NCBI GenBank assembly: GCA_918026815.1
Contig: CAKJVC010000042.1
Location: 310,001-374,000 of the forward strand
DNA: 64,000 nt
Direction of reading: 5' to 3'
Source of the DNA: Chalara sp. BL73
Taxonomy: Eukaryota; Ascomycota; Leotiomycetes; Helotiales
In this document: one piece after another, positions 50,494 to 62,107 of the stretch
How positions within the stretch are numbered: the first letter of the stretch is position 1
How the letters are laid out: each line of letters opens with the position of its first letter
Program-made: the position numbers and the translations under genes
The notes under the pieces: generated by a model
What the model saw: the letters and a program-made list of their open reading frames with translations, nothing else
Databases searched by the model: none
What the model was told of the DNA's origin: nothing

Positions 50494-53016
50494 ATGGACC
50501 ACGAAAAGCCCCAAGCTGTGTCGCATCACATTATAGAGTACGGAAGCGGTGAGATGAGTCGCTCTACCGATTATTCGGATCTACAACATGGCCGGACGCC
50601 TTCTATCATCGAGCTGGATGAAGTCGAGCGAGTTGAGGAGACTCACGAGCGCCGAGGCGAACATGTGTGGTAAGTGGTCAATTAGGCAGCATTATTTGAA
50701 GTGAAGCTAAATTGTACCTAGGAGAGTGCTTAACGAAAGACAGATTAATGTAAGTCAATTGGAAAGTTTGTTTAAGCTGCTCAGCTAACTAGTGGAATAG
50801 ATGATAGCATTTTCTGGGTAGGCCCGAAAGCAAGACACGCTTAACACATAGCTAACATGTACCGTTTGCAGAACAATCGGAAATGGTATGTCAGCCAGTG
50901 ATCACTAAACATCTTTGCCGTATATTAACCAATCTTTTTAGGTCTTTTCCTCGGCAGTGGTAGAACTCTCTCCCGAGCTGGACCCGGCGGCGCAGTTATG
51001 TGTTACATACTCATGGGTACTGTTATGTCGTCGGTCATGTCCTGCCTAGGGGAGATGACAGCCTTAATGCCCGTAAACGCTCCAGTCATGGAGTTTCCTC
51101 GGCGCTTCCTCGATCGTGGGGTTGGTTTTGCAATAGGCTGGATGTATTGGTAAGGGAAATGAAGGATTCAAACGACTAAGAACTAACAATGGAAAGGTTT
51201 GCTTATGTCATCATCGCTGCAGATGAGCTTGTAGCAGTGTCGCAATCAGTGAGGTTTCACTACGACGATGGGAAAACGTTCTTGCAATGGACAGTTGGAC
51301 AGGATGTCGACCCAGTTGTGTGGATTTCGCTCTTTCTGGTCTTGGTTGTCGTAATCAACATGTTTCCAGTCAAGGTTTGCGAGCGCATTTGAAGGAGATA
51401 GGTCCATGAGGCTAACGTAACTGCAGTATTTCGGAGAATTCGAGTATATCTTTGGTTGCATTAAGATAACGTTCATCGTTATGCTAATTGTCTTGATGCT
51501 CATTTTGGCAACAATGCAGCGTAAGATACTATATAAGACAAATCTTATATTCAGGACTAACATTTGTATATAGCGCGAGCGAGCGCATACTATGATGTGG
51601 CACCCGGCACGAAGTGTAAGCTAAATCCAATACGCAGCGAAAACCTTGATGAAACTAACATCGCATCTATTTAGACTGGAACGCACCCTATGGATTCTTC
51701 AGAAATGTTTTCCAGGTCAAAAACGAGGATGGCGATGTACAGCGCCTTATCACAGGGGGCGTGGGAACTTTCCTTGGGGTGTGGTAAGTCTCATACATCC
51801 GTTTTTTGGCCAGGTGCCTAAAGAACATTAAAATAGGACTGGTATCGTAAATTCAATTTTCTCATATGTTGGCATGGATATCGTGGCCGCCACTGCCGCA
51901 GAGTCCAGATCACTTTCCAACTCAGAGAGCATGAAGATGGCTGCTCGAAAGATCAGCTTGCGCATCGTCACTCTGTATACCTTTGCGATGCTTGCAGCAT
52001 CGTTTGTCGTTCCCTACGACCATCCCTTCATCAATGGTGGCGGACAATCCGTCGGCTCTCACTCACTATTCATCATCGCTGTTGTAGAAGCTGGTATCCC
52101 ATCCGCAGCACATTTCTTTAATGCAGTGTTTGTATTCTCTGCTTTCACATGCGCAATCAATTCTACGTATGTGGCATCCAGGGTGTTATATACTTTGGCA
52201 CTACAAGGGCAGACGGGTCCCGACTTCATCACCAGGCGATTGAAGCGCTGCCACAATGGAGTCCCTATCAGAGCTGTGCTCGTCACTTGTTCACTGATGT
52301 TGATTGGATATATGGGTCGCACAGGAGCACCCGGCCAGGTATGAAACTCTTCCGTTTCATGAGCTTCGTACTAATTTTCTCCCCAGAGAATGAATGAGCT
52401 AGCTTCGAACTGCGTGGTATCTTGCCTAATCGTATTCATTATAATCTGCGCAACTTATCTCTGCTTCTTTAGAACGTAAGTATATAGTCCGTACTTATAC
52501 GGTCTAACAAAGTATATGCTGACAGATAATAGCCTGGAAGACGTCAAACTTTATGGGAACAATTCTGAGGCCCAGGCTGCATGCTACGACCGTAATCATC
52601 CTCGATACCCATATAAGTCGCATGGCCAGTGGCTCAAAGCTGCCTACGGATGCTTTGCTTGCGTTGTTCTAGTTATATTCAATGGCATAAAAGCTTTTCT
52701 GCAGAACCCATTCAGCACGCGGGAGTTCGTGGCACAATATATCAGCGTAAACCGCCCCAAAATCAGTGCCGGAAGGAAGAAAATCTAACTTTGCTTATAG
52801 GTCCCAGTTTTCATCCTCTTAATAATCGGCTACAAACTCCGCAAGCACGGTATCAAGCTTCAAAACTGGCGACCAGAGCGTTCTAACGATCTAAGAAATA
52901 CGGTGCAGGTTACGAGCGAGACGAGGAAGGGGCGTCTGGAGTTCCCGGATAATGCGTTCTTTACAAAAGAAAACGGGATAACGTTTGTGAGATGGCTGTG
53001 GGTGTGGATAAAATAA
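50494..53016 (+). CDS. Amino acid permease (APC family, YAT/GAP type)
   Basis: About twelve exons join in frame from ATG 50494 to TAA 53014. Early exons are tiny; for example RQIN, MIAFSG and TIGNGLFLGSG are split by introns of about 50-60 bases. The first membrane helix has the family motif MIAFSGTIGNGLFLGSGRTL, then RAGPGGAVMCYILMG and SCLGEMTALMPV. Later blocks include the FWYAY-type GMDIVAATAAESR and VFVFSAFTCAINSTYVASR, and a cytosolic tail. The acidic N-terminus is normal. One acceptor (GATAATAG before CCTGGAAG, near 52528) is the only choice that restores the NHPRYPYKSHGQW frame. It should import amino acids at the plasma membrane. Confidence 0.88.
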
Positions 53017-54901
53017 TGGGTTGTCTGGACGTGGACATTAGGTGTGGAGTTTACGGATGAGGCGTTTCGGGTCAGATACCATGGTTTGGCAATGTGAGCC
53101 GAAGACTGCATATGCATTAAAGAATCTTGTCGTCTCTGCTGTCTTTGTAGTTCTGTTTCAAGAATGCAATTGAGTGCAAGTTTAAGATTTTGAGCAAAGT
53201 GCGAATCAAGGTCTAACCTTTCATGGCTGAACCCGTTACCATCATGTAGTGTAACAAGATGGAGAGCCTGCTATCGCCCCAATTAGAGCGTCTGCAATAG
53301 GTAAGTTTCTCAACTCTATAATCGGGTTTGCCCAGCTATGCATGTGCGGGGGGAGGGGGATCTGGGGGTAACCACCCTACGCTCCCCCAAACCCTCGTTA
53401 TGCATTCATACAAGAGGTTGGCATCGAACCAGGGTGAGGGAGTGAACGGCAGCCTCTGCAAAACCGCGTTGGACTTTTGAAGTGGGTGCGCCAGCACTAT
53501 TTTTGCCTAATTACCATGTATGAGTTTGCCCGGCCTATTCTTCCTCTTGGGATGATGAGACCCTTTAACCTGGATCGCCGAAGTGGAGAACCATCGCTTA
53601 GGCTGAGGCGGACCAACTTCCGAACTTGGAGTCCGGTTTAAAGACGACCTCGATCTCGTCGAGTGCCCGAAGTTTGGTCGCCAACCAGTTTTATTTCTCT
53701 TTTCCCATCCCCCTTTCTTCTTCCTAGAAATCCAGATCACCCTTGTCTAAAAAGGGCCGAGATCAGGTGGTGCTGCGATGCATACAAACTCCATTGAGTA
53801 GTTTGGGAGCTGGCCGTGGGCAAGATGCCCGCCAGACCAGCGCTGCTAAAGCAATTGCTTGTTGGTTAAATGTGCTATTGGGGTATTTATACTAGATGTT
53901 TGCTCTTGTTATTGCCAAAAATTCTCTCTGGCAGCTCTGTTCTACTAGGTACAGATAGTGTCATGCCAGGGTTCACTCGCTGCCTCAAGACGGTCAATTG
54001 ACAGTTCTAGAAGAATAGGCAAGAGAAATTATTGGGCATTCAGAGAAACTTGCGCCTCATCGGCTGTCGAACGAATCGACCTCTCCCACCAGGTTTCCCG
54101 GATCACGCTTGAATGCTCAAGAGTGTGATTAACATTGATTCTACGATACATATCAGCACTCTTCAAGTCCAACATGAATGACACCGCTTCCGTTCCTCGT
54201 CGTACCAATAAATATCGAGGACGACTTCAGCACACGAAAATTGTAAGTTCTGCTGAGAGGCTAGATGCACTCCGAAGCATCTCCCAGACTATCTTCCAGG
54301 GATTTCCTCGTTTGCCTCGGCGAGTTCTTGATGTTTAAGATACTCTGAAAAAATATAATTAGGGTCTGCGAACTGGCCGGTTGGGCTCTCCTCCACCTTT
54401 TCTACAGCGTCGTATGTCAACAAGCCAGCTGATTGAAATGTGCGAGCAGGTAAACATACTTGGCCTGTCCTCCACATATTGCCCCAGTCTCACTTTGATG
54501 TTGTTCTCATGGAGGTCTATCCACATTTTCGCTGGCTGAATTTGGCATTAAATTATCCTTCCGAGTGTTGGATATCAGTCAGCCACCCAACAGATACCAA
54601 CAGCATACTTACTACGCCCCAATTGCGTCCATAACCCTATTTTTTGCTCTCAGATTATCTGAAATGCGGCTACGGATCATATCTCAGAGGCTTGGTCTAA
54701 TTGATTGGAATTCCTTGGAATTGGATGCAGGTACAACGACCCACCATTCTGCCCCGAAGGAGAGGAAGTGGGACTGTCTCCGAGATACAAATCGCAATGC
54801 TTTCATCTCTTAACAAGTACAACAAATACACAAGCTTTCTCCAGCCCAATTCAACATATATTCCCCGACTATCTTTCCTGCTCTTCTTCTATAAGAAAAC
54901 A
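53017..54901. other. Long intergenic region with possible coding relics
   Basis: 1.9 kb with no firm gene. A G-rich run lies at about 53349-53367. Minus-strand blocks near 54290-54530 read like protein (AGLLTYDAVEKVEESPTGQF, DPNYIFSEYLKHQ, DLHENNIKVRLGQYVED) and may be a relic or part of an unrecognised gene. Confidence 0.35.
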
Positions 54902-55294
54902 ATGAAACTCTTAGCCATCATCCCGATCCCCTCCTTCTCCTTCCTTACCTCCGCCAGTCCAGCACCATCCGTTACAACCTGTTGGATCCATCCCTACCCC
55001 AAATTCGCCGTAGGGCAGCCCAGTACCCAGTTCAGCTTCATGCTCATGGCCCCAAGGTGAAAAGCGCAAGAGCTGGGGAAGTTCGATTCCCGAGTGGAGC
55101 GCTGCGGTTTGATACCTGGGTCCTACAAAAAGACCTTGGGGGGGCTAAAGCTGGACGCAGTCCCCTACCGCCTGGGTGTCATTCCCAACGATATCACTTA
55201 CTTCCATTGCCTCCAGAAAAAGATTTCTGATGCTGGACCGGGTATCGCCAGAGAGTTCGTTGGCTGCAAGGACAAGGACCTAGATCTGAAATAA
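54902..55294 (+). pseudogene. Small secreted Cys protein interrupted by one TGA
   Basis: The frame starts MKLLAIIPIPSFSFLTSASP, a signal peptide, and reads to TGA at 55058. The very same frame then continues without another stop for 77 codons to TAA at 55292. The whole would be about 130 residues with four Cys (TTCWIH, ERCGLI, FHCLQK, VGCKDK), typical of small secreted fungal proteins. No GT..AG intron of realistic size removes the TGA. The options are a loss-of-function change (for example CGA to TGA), a sequencing error, or stop readthrough. I describe the break only. Confidence 0.5.
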
Positions 55295-56113
55295 TGTTGT
55301 GATATTTTTTTGGGTAGACGGAGGAGCAGTGAAATAGTACGGTGTGCTGTCATGCCAGGACCGCATATCATGATGCACAGTTGCAGTCATAGCATAGAAT
55401 TCCATATTTCACCTTATACGGTGATATGACAATATCTTGAGAAAGCATGCCAAATCGATTCACGTAAGGAACCAGCCATTGAATCATTCAAAGTATCGGT
55501 AAGGAATCACATATAGTTTAGGCTTGTTTTGCGCATATCGGTATGCGTTTTATATAAGATCATATAAAGGACGCTGAACAACAACAAGATTCTCAAAATG
55601 TAACAGCTTCACGGCACAAACTTACACGTGAACCGCATGTGGTAATGCTCCGATATCGTATTATATAAAATGGCATTGCCGGTTCAAGTTTAATCCGCAT
55701 CCAGGTACACAATACTGTATCGAACAGTGTACAGTGTAAGGGTTTTTAGGGCGAATATTTTGCGATAATGCTATTCTTTACACCGAAATGACCTGCCTCC
55801 CGCGCCAGAAAGAACCGAGCGTAGTGGCATTTAGCGGTGTTTCGCCGAGGGCTAGAGTCTGGGGGATAGAGGGACTTTTGAATGTGGAATTAGAATGTAG
55901 AGAAGTTGGCGGCCTTGATGATGATGCAGCAAGGAAATTTGTAATAAAATAGTGCCTATGACGCCTGCAAGGTACCCAGCAAAGTACCTGAATCTTCGCA
56001 CCGGCTGGATACTATACTTTAGTCGGATTATTTGTAAAGGTGGATCAGGAGATACCTAATGGTCATGCGATGGCGTGTATACCGTAATGTCTGAAACTAG
56101 TTTCTCCTCTATC
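55295..56113. other. Intergenic between convergent genes
   Basis: No gene or repeat recognised; AT-rich. Confidence 0.45.
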
Positions 56114-57967
56114 CTACTTGCCTCTTCTATCATCTAAATCTCTGTCCTCGCCTTCATCTTCAAGCACGATCTCCGTCCCATTCCCACCCTCAATAACCCA
56201 CCAACTCGCCACACAAGCCAGTCCTCCCAAGCCAGCGAGGCACCAGAATCCCAACCCAACAACACCGATCTGGAGGCCCCTTCCAAATATCGCAAACGCT
56301 ATTATCGGGAAGAAGCTACGAGCTAGATTGCCAATGACTGTTCCAGCAGTGTGAATCGTGCCTCGAACCGAGGGATGAGGCGTGCAGTCGTTGATGAGTA
56401 GAGTGGTAGCCGGTATCACACCCGTGCGCCCAATTACGAATAAGAGGAGTACAAAGAGCAAGGATATCCAAACCACTACTTTTGGTGGAAAGTATGAAGC
56501 GATGAGGGACGGGAATGGGGCGAGCGCGTAGACGAAAGGGAAGACGAAGAGAGCCCACCACCAAATGCGAATTGTGCCGAACCGATCGTTGAGCATTGGG
56601 TATACAACGAGCTGGAGGACCACCCCAACGACGCCCAGCGCAGACATGGTGAAGCCCACTTCACGTGGTATCATGCCCAGACCGCCTGTGAAAGTAAATG
56701 GAGGATGTGGAGGGGACGTGGAAAGTGGTGTCGAAAGGAAAATGGCCCAGAGATTTGCGAAAGTCCCGAGGTGGCCTGCTATTATGAAATGGGCAAGCAT
56801 CGTGCATAAAACATTTCTGGTCCAAATCCTGCGGAACGGAAGTGCTTTCTTCTTCCTTGTTGTCGGCTTCCCTGGCTCGTTTATTGCCTGGAAGGATGAG
56901 TTTGAGGGAGACATCTCGATGGCTGGACTTTGCGATCCAGGTGTTAAGTCTTCTGAAGCCAGGGGTGAATAGTCTACTGTTTGTCTGGAGGATTTAAATG
57001 TCGTAAGACGATTCTGTAATCGACGAGCAAAACTGCCCTCTGTATGCTGAAGAGTTTCGAGAGTTTCTTCCAGTCCTAAGAACACACAGACAGCAGCAAC
57101 TACATAGACTGACGCAACGAATAAGTTTGGAGCTGCGTATGGATACCCTTTAAGCTTCTTTTCTTCCTCTAGGGTTTGTTGTGCGCTGAGCATTCCACCA
57201 ACCAAGGGTCCAAAAAGCGTACCTGCGCTGGCAAAGAGAGGGAGGAGAAGAAGTGCTCGCGTCCGGTATCTACTAACATCAACATCTGAGCAGAACTTGA
57301 TTTAGAAATATCTACCTTTTTTCTGGATTGAGCTCCGCAACTACGCAGCGAGTAATTCCAACATTACTGCTCATTGCCCCGCCCAAGACCTGCCACGCGA
57401 CAGCCGAAATGAAGGTCCTCGAGAAGCCATATCCTAAGCTTGCAACAGCTGCTCTAAGTCAAACCAACTACGCGGATTGTTTCGTCCCTCCAATACTCAC
57501 CAGAGCTCAGCAGCCCAATCATCAACACAGCTTTCCTACCTCCAAACTCAGAATCCGCAAGTCGACCCCACAACATGCCTGTGCATACCTGAGCAGCGGT
57601 TTTTGCACCAACAATGATGCCCGCCTGCGTGGCCAAGCGCTCTGCTGATATAGAGGGCTCGAAGAATTTCAGCTGGTAGAACATATATGTCTAGCCATCG
57701 CTTCAGCGGTATGTCTTTCATGCATGGACATAGGTCCTATACCTGAATAGATGTTGATGCCAATGGATCAGCTAGTCTAGCTATACAGAGAATGGCAAGC
57801 TGTTTCTTATTCGGCAGGCTCATATATGAGGCCTTAGTCTCTACGGGCTTTGAGGGGGCTTCCACATCGCGAAACTCGGGAAAAGGCTCTTGTTGATGCT
57901 TGATGAGCGAAGATACACCCTCGACCCCCGAATTCGAGCTTTTCTTAGGATTGTCCCGAAGCGCCAT
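56114..57967 (-). CDS. MFS transporter
   Basis: Exons 57967-57743, 57690-57501, 57448-57316 and 57269-56114 join in frame to 567 residues. MFS motif A is present as GMLWGRLADSEFGGRKAVLM between helices 2 and 3, then GGAMSSNVGITRCVVAE with ELNPEKR at the motif-B/loop region. A long cytosolic loop (about residues 270-340, Ser-rich, RKKKALPFRR) separates the two six-helix halves. The pattern fits the fungal drug:H+ antiporter-like group resembling yeast YCR023C and plant ZIF proteins. The substrate is unknown. The start at 57967 (MALRDNPKK) is preferred over an in-frame upstream extension. Confidence 0.85.
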
Positions 57968-58809
57968 CTTCACACATTCTAACAACAAGGGAAGACCAAA
58001 AACCGTGGGAAAAGATAAAATACGATAACGGGATACATTGCATCGATTGAGAATCAAGGGAATGGGGAGTTGGAGCTGTCCATCAACCCCGCTTTTCCTG
58101 ACATGTGGAAAAGAAAATCAATGTGTATGGCTGTCGCCAAACGAAAGATACCAATAGGATTGGTTTAACTGTCCACTATGCATGCAAGCCCGCCATATCC
58201 GCGTCATGTAGTGGTGTACTACAGTAGAGGCCCGTTTGATCAGATAGACAAAGGGTGTTTCATTGGTTCGCCATGATTAACCTTGAGAGCCGTCTAGATG
58301 AATCGCGACCGGGCAGTTGATGTCGCAAAATTCTGGATAAGATGCCTTGCTCGCAGAATAATTCAAGGAAATTTGCTAAATAGATAAAAGTGCTAGCACT
58401 AACAAGCTGAAAGACATTCGTTCTTAATAGTGAGTGGAATCAAGGTGGCTACAACAAGGAAAATGAAGAGAAGTGATTGAAATAGCACTCATGGAAAAAT
58501 ATTAAGCTGCTGTATGGTATGCGGCCCCGCTAATGCATCCAAGATCATCGTCTCAGCATTGCTATCCAATGAAATCTTTGGATTTAATCAAATAAATTTT
58601 TGTCGCATGTCGCAGGGAGGCCGCACTGAGCAGATGTTGCTCGCAGCGCATGCGGCCGAGAATGTTAGCTGGGTAGTAGTCGCAATCAACGGGAAACCAG
58701 GACCAAATTCGAACATGTGATGTGAAGTTATTTCAAGTACGCAGTGTACATACATATATATTTTTAGATATCATCTATAGATCCCCAAACGTCTAGCTTC
58801 ACGCCGAAT
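57968..58809. other. Intergenic
   Basis: Upstream of the MFS gene and downstream of the Nudix gene. A 68-codon plus frame (58514-58720) has no family features. Confidence 0.4.
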
Positions 58810-60118
58810 CTATATTTTGGGATCTGCTCCCAAGAACCCATTTACGACTGCTGTTAACAATTGATTTGCGATGGCTGTCTTTGGTGGGAGCCGTATACCC
58901 CCTTCCTTGTATTCATCTCCAGGAGCTTCATCCAAACCACTTGCGCCAATACGCAGAGCCTCCCGGATCACATCTAACTCGACCCATTTTGCATCCTCCA
59001 ACTCAGGATCATGTTCTAGATGGATCTTCTCGCCATCCGGCAAAGCCTGTGCAATCGCTCCGATCATCAAGTTCGCTGGATATGGCCATGGCTGTGTGCT
59101 ATGGATTACCACACGGCCTAGCAGGACCCCGCTCTCTTCCCAAACTTCACGGCGAACCGCTTCCTCTACCGACTCAGCAGGCTCGCAGAATCCGGCTAAA
59201 GTCGAGTAGAAGAATTTTGGCCACGACTTGCCACGACCGATAAGTACACGTTTCGCATCATGACTGACTACAGCCATAATGACCGTAGGATCCGTGCGAG
59301 GGAAAGTTAGGTTGGATATGCCCTTTCGAGTCGCACAACTGGCACGCTCCCGTGGCTCTGTAAGGATTGATGTTGCTCCTCCTTGAGGTGTCGGTAGGGA
59401 TGCGAAGTCTGTTGGCGGACAAACGCGCTTGGTACCTGCATTTACCGAAAGTGTTGGTTGTCCACATCCTCCGCAATATGGATTTCGTGCATTCCAATCC
59501 AGAAGAGCTCGCCCCTGAGCATATATGGCCGCTATGAATGCAGTTAGCACAGGCACGCGGTACTATAATTCGGTCACAACTACCTTCTGGAGCATTTAAG
59601 TTCATCGCCATCCGCCCTTGCAAAAAAGTATAACCTTTGGCTTTCATAGCCTCGACAACACTTACAGCCTCCTTTTCCACAGTTCCCTTTGGTGTGATGT
59701 CTACAGCAAAATAAGGCGTTCCAGAATAGATCCCATGTTCAAAGCCTTGCTTCTTCTTCTCGTCCAATCCCAAGAATAGCACCAAGGGCAGTGTGATTGC
59801 CGAGTTGTAGTCTTTGATCATCTGCTCCTCTGTCTTCTCAAATGGGTTCTCCCCAACCAATCCCTTTATATCCGAGTATGTAGCGTATGCAATATTCGAA
59901 GGATCTTTAGCGAGCGGTGTAAGGTTATCGAAGAGCATAAACTGCGTTGTGGGATGCGTGAAAGCCTTCGAGATGAAGTCATGGTTAGCTCTGAGGAATG
60001 AGACGCGGTTCAGAGGGGATCCAGAGAAGTAATTGGCGATTTCTCGCCCAAATTTCCTGCTCAACATCGAGTCTAGGTCGTGATGTGCTGGGTCTGGAAG
60101 GTCTGGTTGGCGGGGCAT
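58810..60118 (-). CDS. NPY1: NADH pyrophosphatase (Nudix, NPY1/NudC type)
   Basis: Exons 60118-59584 and 59531-58810 join in frame to 418 residues. The start is the ATG at 60118 (MPRQPDLPDPAHHDLDSML). The order is the family's own: an N-terminal NUDIX-like domain (FLGLDEKKKQGF), ARALLDWN-like AQGRALLDWNARNPYCGGCG opening a zinc ribbon (CGGC, then RVC and SC), then the Nudix box GFCEPAESVEEAVRREVWEE followed by SGV. The downstream SQPWPYPANLMIG motif (TQPWPYPANLMIG here) is diagnostic of NADH pyrophosphatases. It hydrolyses NAD(H) to NMN(H) and AMP. The C-terminus (DPKI) is not a clear peroxisomal signal. Confidence 0.92.
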
Positions 60119-60970
60119 AATTGCTTTATTGCCTGCGGATGTGTAGGAATGAGATTTAGCACAGCCTGCCCACACGAATGAAGCGCATAACAGACACAGA
60201 AAACAACGAAGCAATGTCCCAAAAATTGTGATTCAGCGCTCGCTGAAAGTCAGATATCAATGAGTGGGGGTCGAAGCTCGGGTCGAAATGGCGAAGTTGC
60301 TCACAGATTGATTACCAATAGAAGAATCAACACAGACCAGGACCAAAAGTGAGAAAAAGACAGCGAAAACATGAGATTCGAGAAGCGATAAAAGCTACTT
60401 AACATTCCATGTAGTATGTGCACGAAAGCATTAGAGTAGGGCGTTTCAAACGCAAAGCACTTTAATCATCGTGAATTGTTTGATGCGGTTAGATTGCCGC
60501 GGCTTTGAAGTTGATGACGTCTAAGAGGCCTCACGTGACTGCACTACTCTCCTTCTCCTTTTCCATCATGTTGCGTGATGTATAGTGCAAGGATTTAAGG
60601 GTCGAGATATCGTGAGAATACTACTTTCCAAAATACTCAAGAGATCTGCATGGACGATCTTAGAAGCATGGTTATCTTTGAGAAGGTGCTATTCAGATGT
60701 TATGAACCATGCAACATTAGCTCATATCTTGCATAATGAGTCTACATTTACCGGTGTTGAATGTGCCTGACACAATATGCATCATATCTGACATCAACTT
60801 CTTAACTAAGTAAGAACAAATTGCTCGCTAATATGGGCTGCCCCAGATGGAGGGCTTTGCCGAATTCATCTGAGCTTCTTTTAACGTCAATCAAGCACTC
60901 AACAATTTTTTTCACTCAAAATGCAGCTGAAATACAAAAAGCATTCTTTCAAATCATCAGTCTGTCATTA
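60119..60970. other. Intergenic
   Basis: This stretch contains the promoter of the Nudix gene and the 3' flank of the hydratase. No other feature is recognised. Confidence 0.45.
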
Positions 60971-62107
60971 TCAGCAATGCTTAAATACAGGGGGTCTCTT
61001 CTCTTTGAATGCAGTCATTCCTTCATGCTTGTCGTGGAGAGAAAAACTACTGTAGTAGAGAGCTCGTTCATACTGCAGGCCTGACTGGAGACTCATTTCC
61101 TCAGCTTTTAAAGTCAGCATTGAACAACAAGTAGTTTGTAAAATACAATGGTCCGAGGTCAATATATTATTAAGCTTACCGCTTAGTATTGCTTGCTTCG
61201 CCAGCTGTACAACAGGATTGGATTTTGCAGCAATGTTGTGCGCACTTTTCATGGCCTCAGACAAGACTTCGTCCTTGTTTAAACTTCGTGAAACAAGCCC
61301 CAGGTGCTCAAGTTCTTCGCCAGTCAATGTGGCTGAGGTAAGTATCAATTCCATAGTCTAGGGAATGGTCAGTAATTGTCTTTTTACCAACAAGGTCCTT
61401 TACTTTAAATTTTCCAAGGGTCCTGGCAAGTCGCTGTGTACCCCCAGCTCCTGGTATAGTCCCTATTGAAAGCTCTGGCAGGCCAAATTTGGCGTCCTTA
61501 GCAGCAATTATGATGTCGCACTGGCCACTGTCAATTAATTGTAAGCTCCCATTAGCAACACATACATACCATCATTGCAAGTTCGAAGCCTCCACCAAGC
61601 TGCCATCACTTGCGTTAGCATAAGTCAATCAAGATTTAGTTTAAGAGGGTTTGTACTGCAAAACCTAGGACAGCAGCTATAATTGGTTTTCTCATTGAGC
61701 CAATAGCGTCTGATAGGTCCTTCAAATATTCACGCTTAAATCCTTCAGGGCTAGAGATATCTACCAACTCTCCTATGTCGGCACCAGCTAGTTGACGGTC
61801 AGTGCTATTTTTGTTTAAAAAAAACAAAAAACATCTTAAATTTTTGTCATATTTCGCGTCGATCAAAGCCAGAATTAACATGACACATGGCACGTGACAT
61901 ACCTGAGAATGGGCCGCCAGGCGACCCTGTGAGTACAACAGCCCTTATCTCGCTATCCTTCTCTACAATTGAGATATCGGCGATCAAACCGTCTATCACA
62001 TCCTGTGAGAGGGCATTCCTCTTCTGCGGCCGGTTAATCTCAATAACGGCGACTCCGAATTTATCGATTGTTGTCCTAGTGAAGACTGACCCCTCACTGT
62101 GTGCCAT
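60971..62107 (-). CDS. Enoyl-CoA hydratase/isomerase
   Basis: Six exons (62107-61903, 61787-61657, 61599-61570, 61520-61404, 61357-61180, 61104-60971) join in frame to 264 residues. The crotonase fold is clear: [13 protein letters not shown], oxyanion-hole block [25 protein letters not shown] with the first catalytic Glu, and [20 protein letters not shown] with the second. It ends [20 protein letters not shown] and a Lys-rich tail with FKHC at the C-terminus. It hydrates enoyl-CoA in fatty-acid or branched-chain amino-acid breakdown, in mitochondria or peroxisomes. No clear targeting signal is seen. Confidence 0.9.

Noticed and set aside
55070..55110. tRNA B-box-like GTTCGATTCCC
   Set aside because: It lies in the secreted-protein frame and has no A-box or clover-leaf partner at the right distance.
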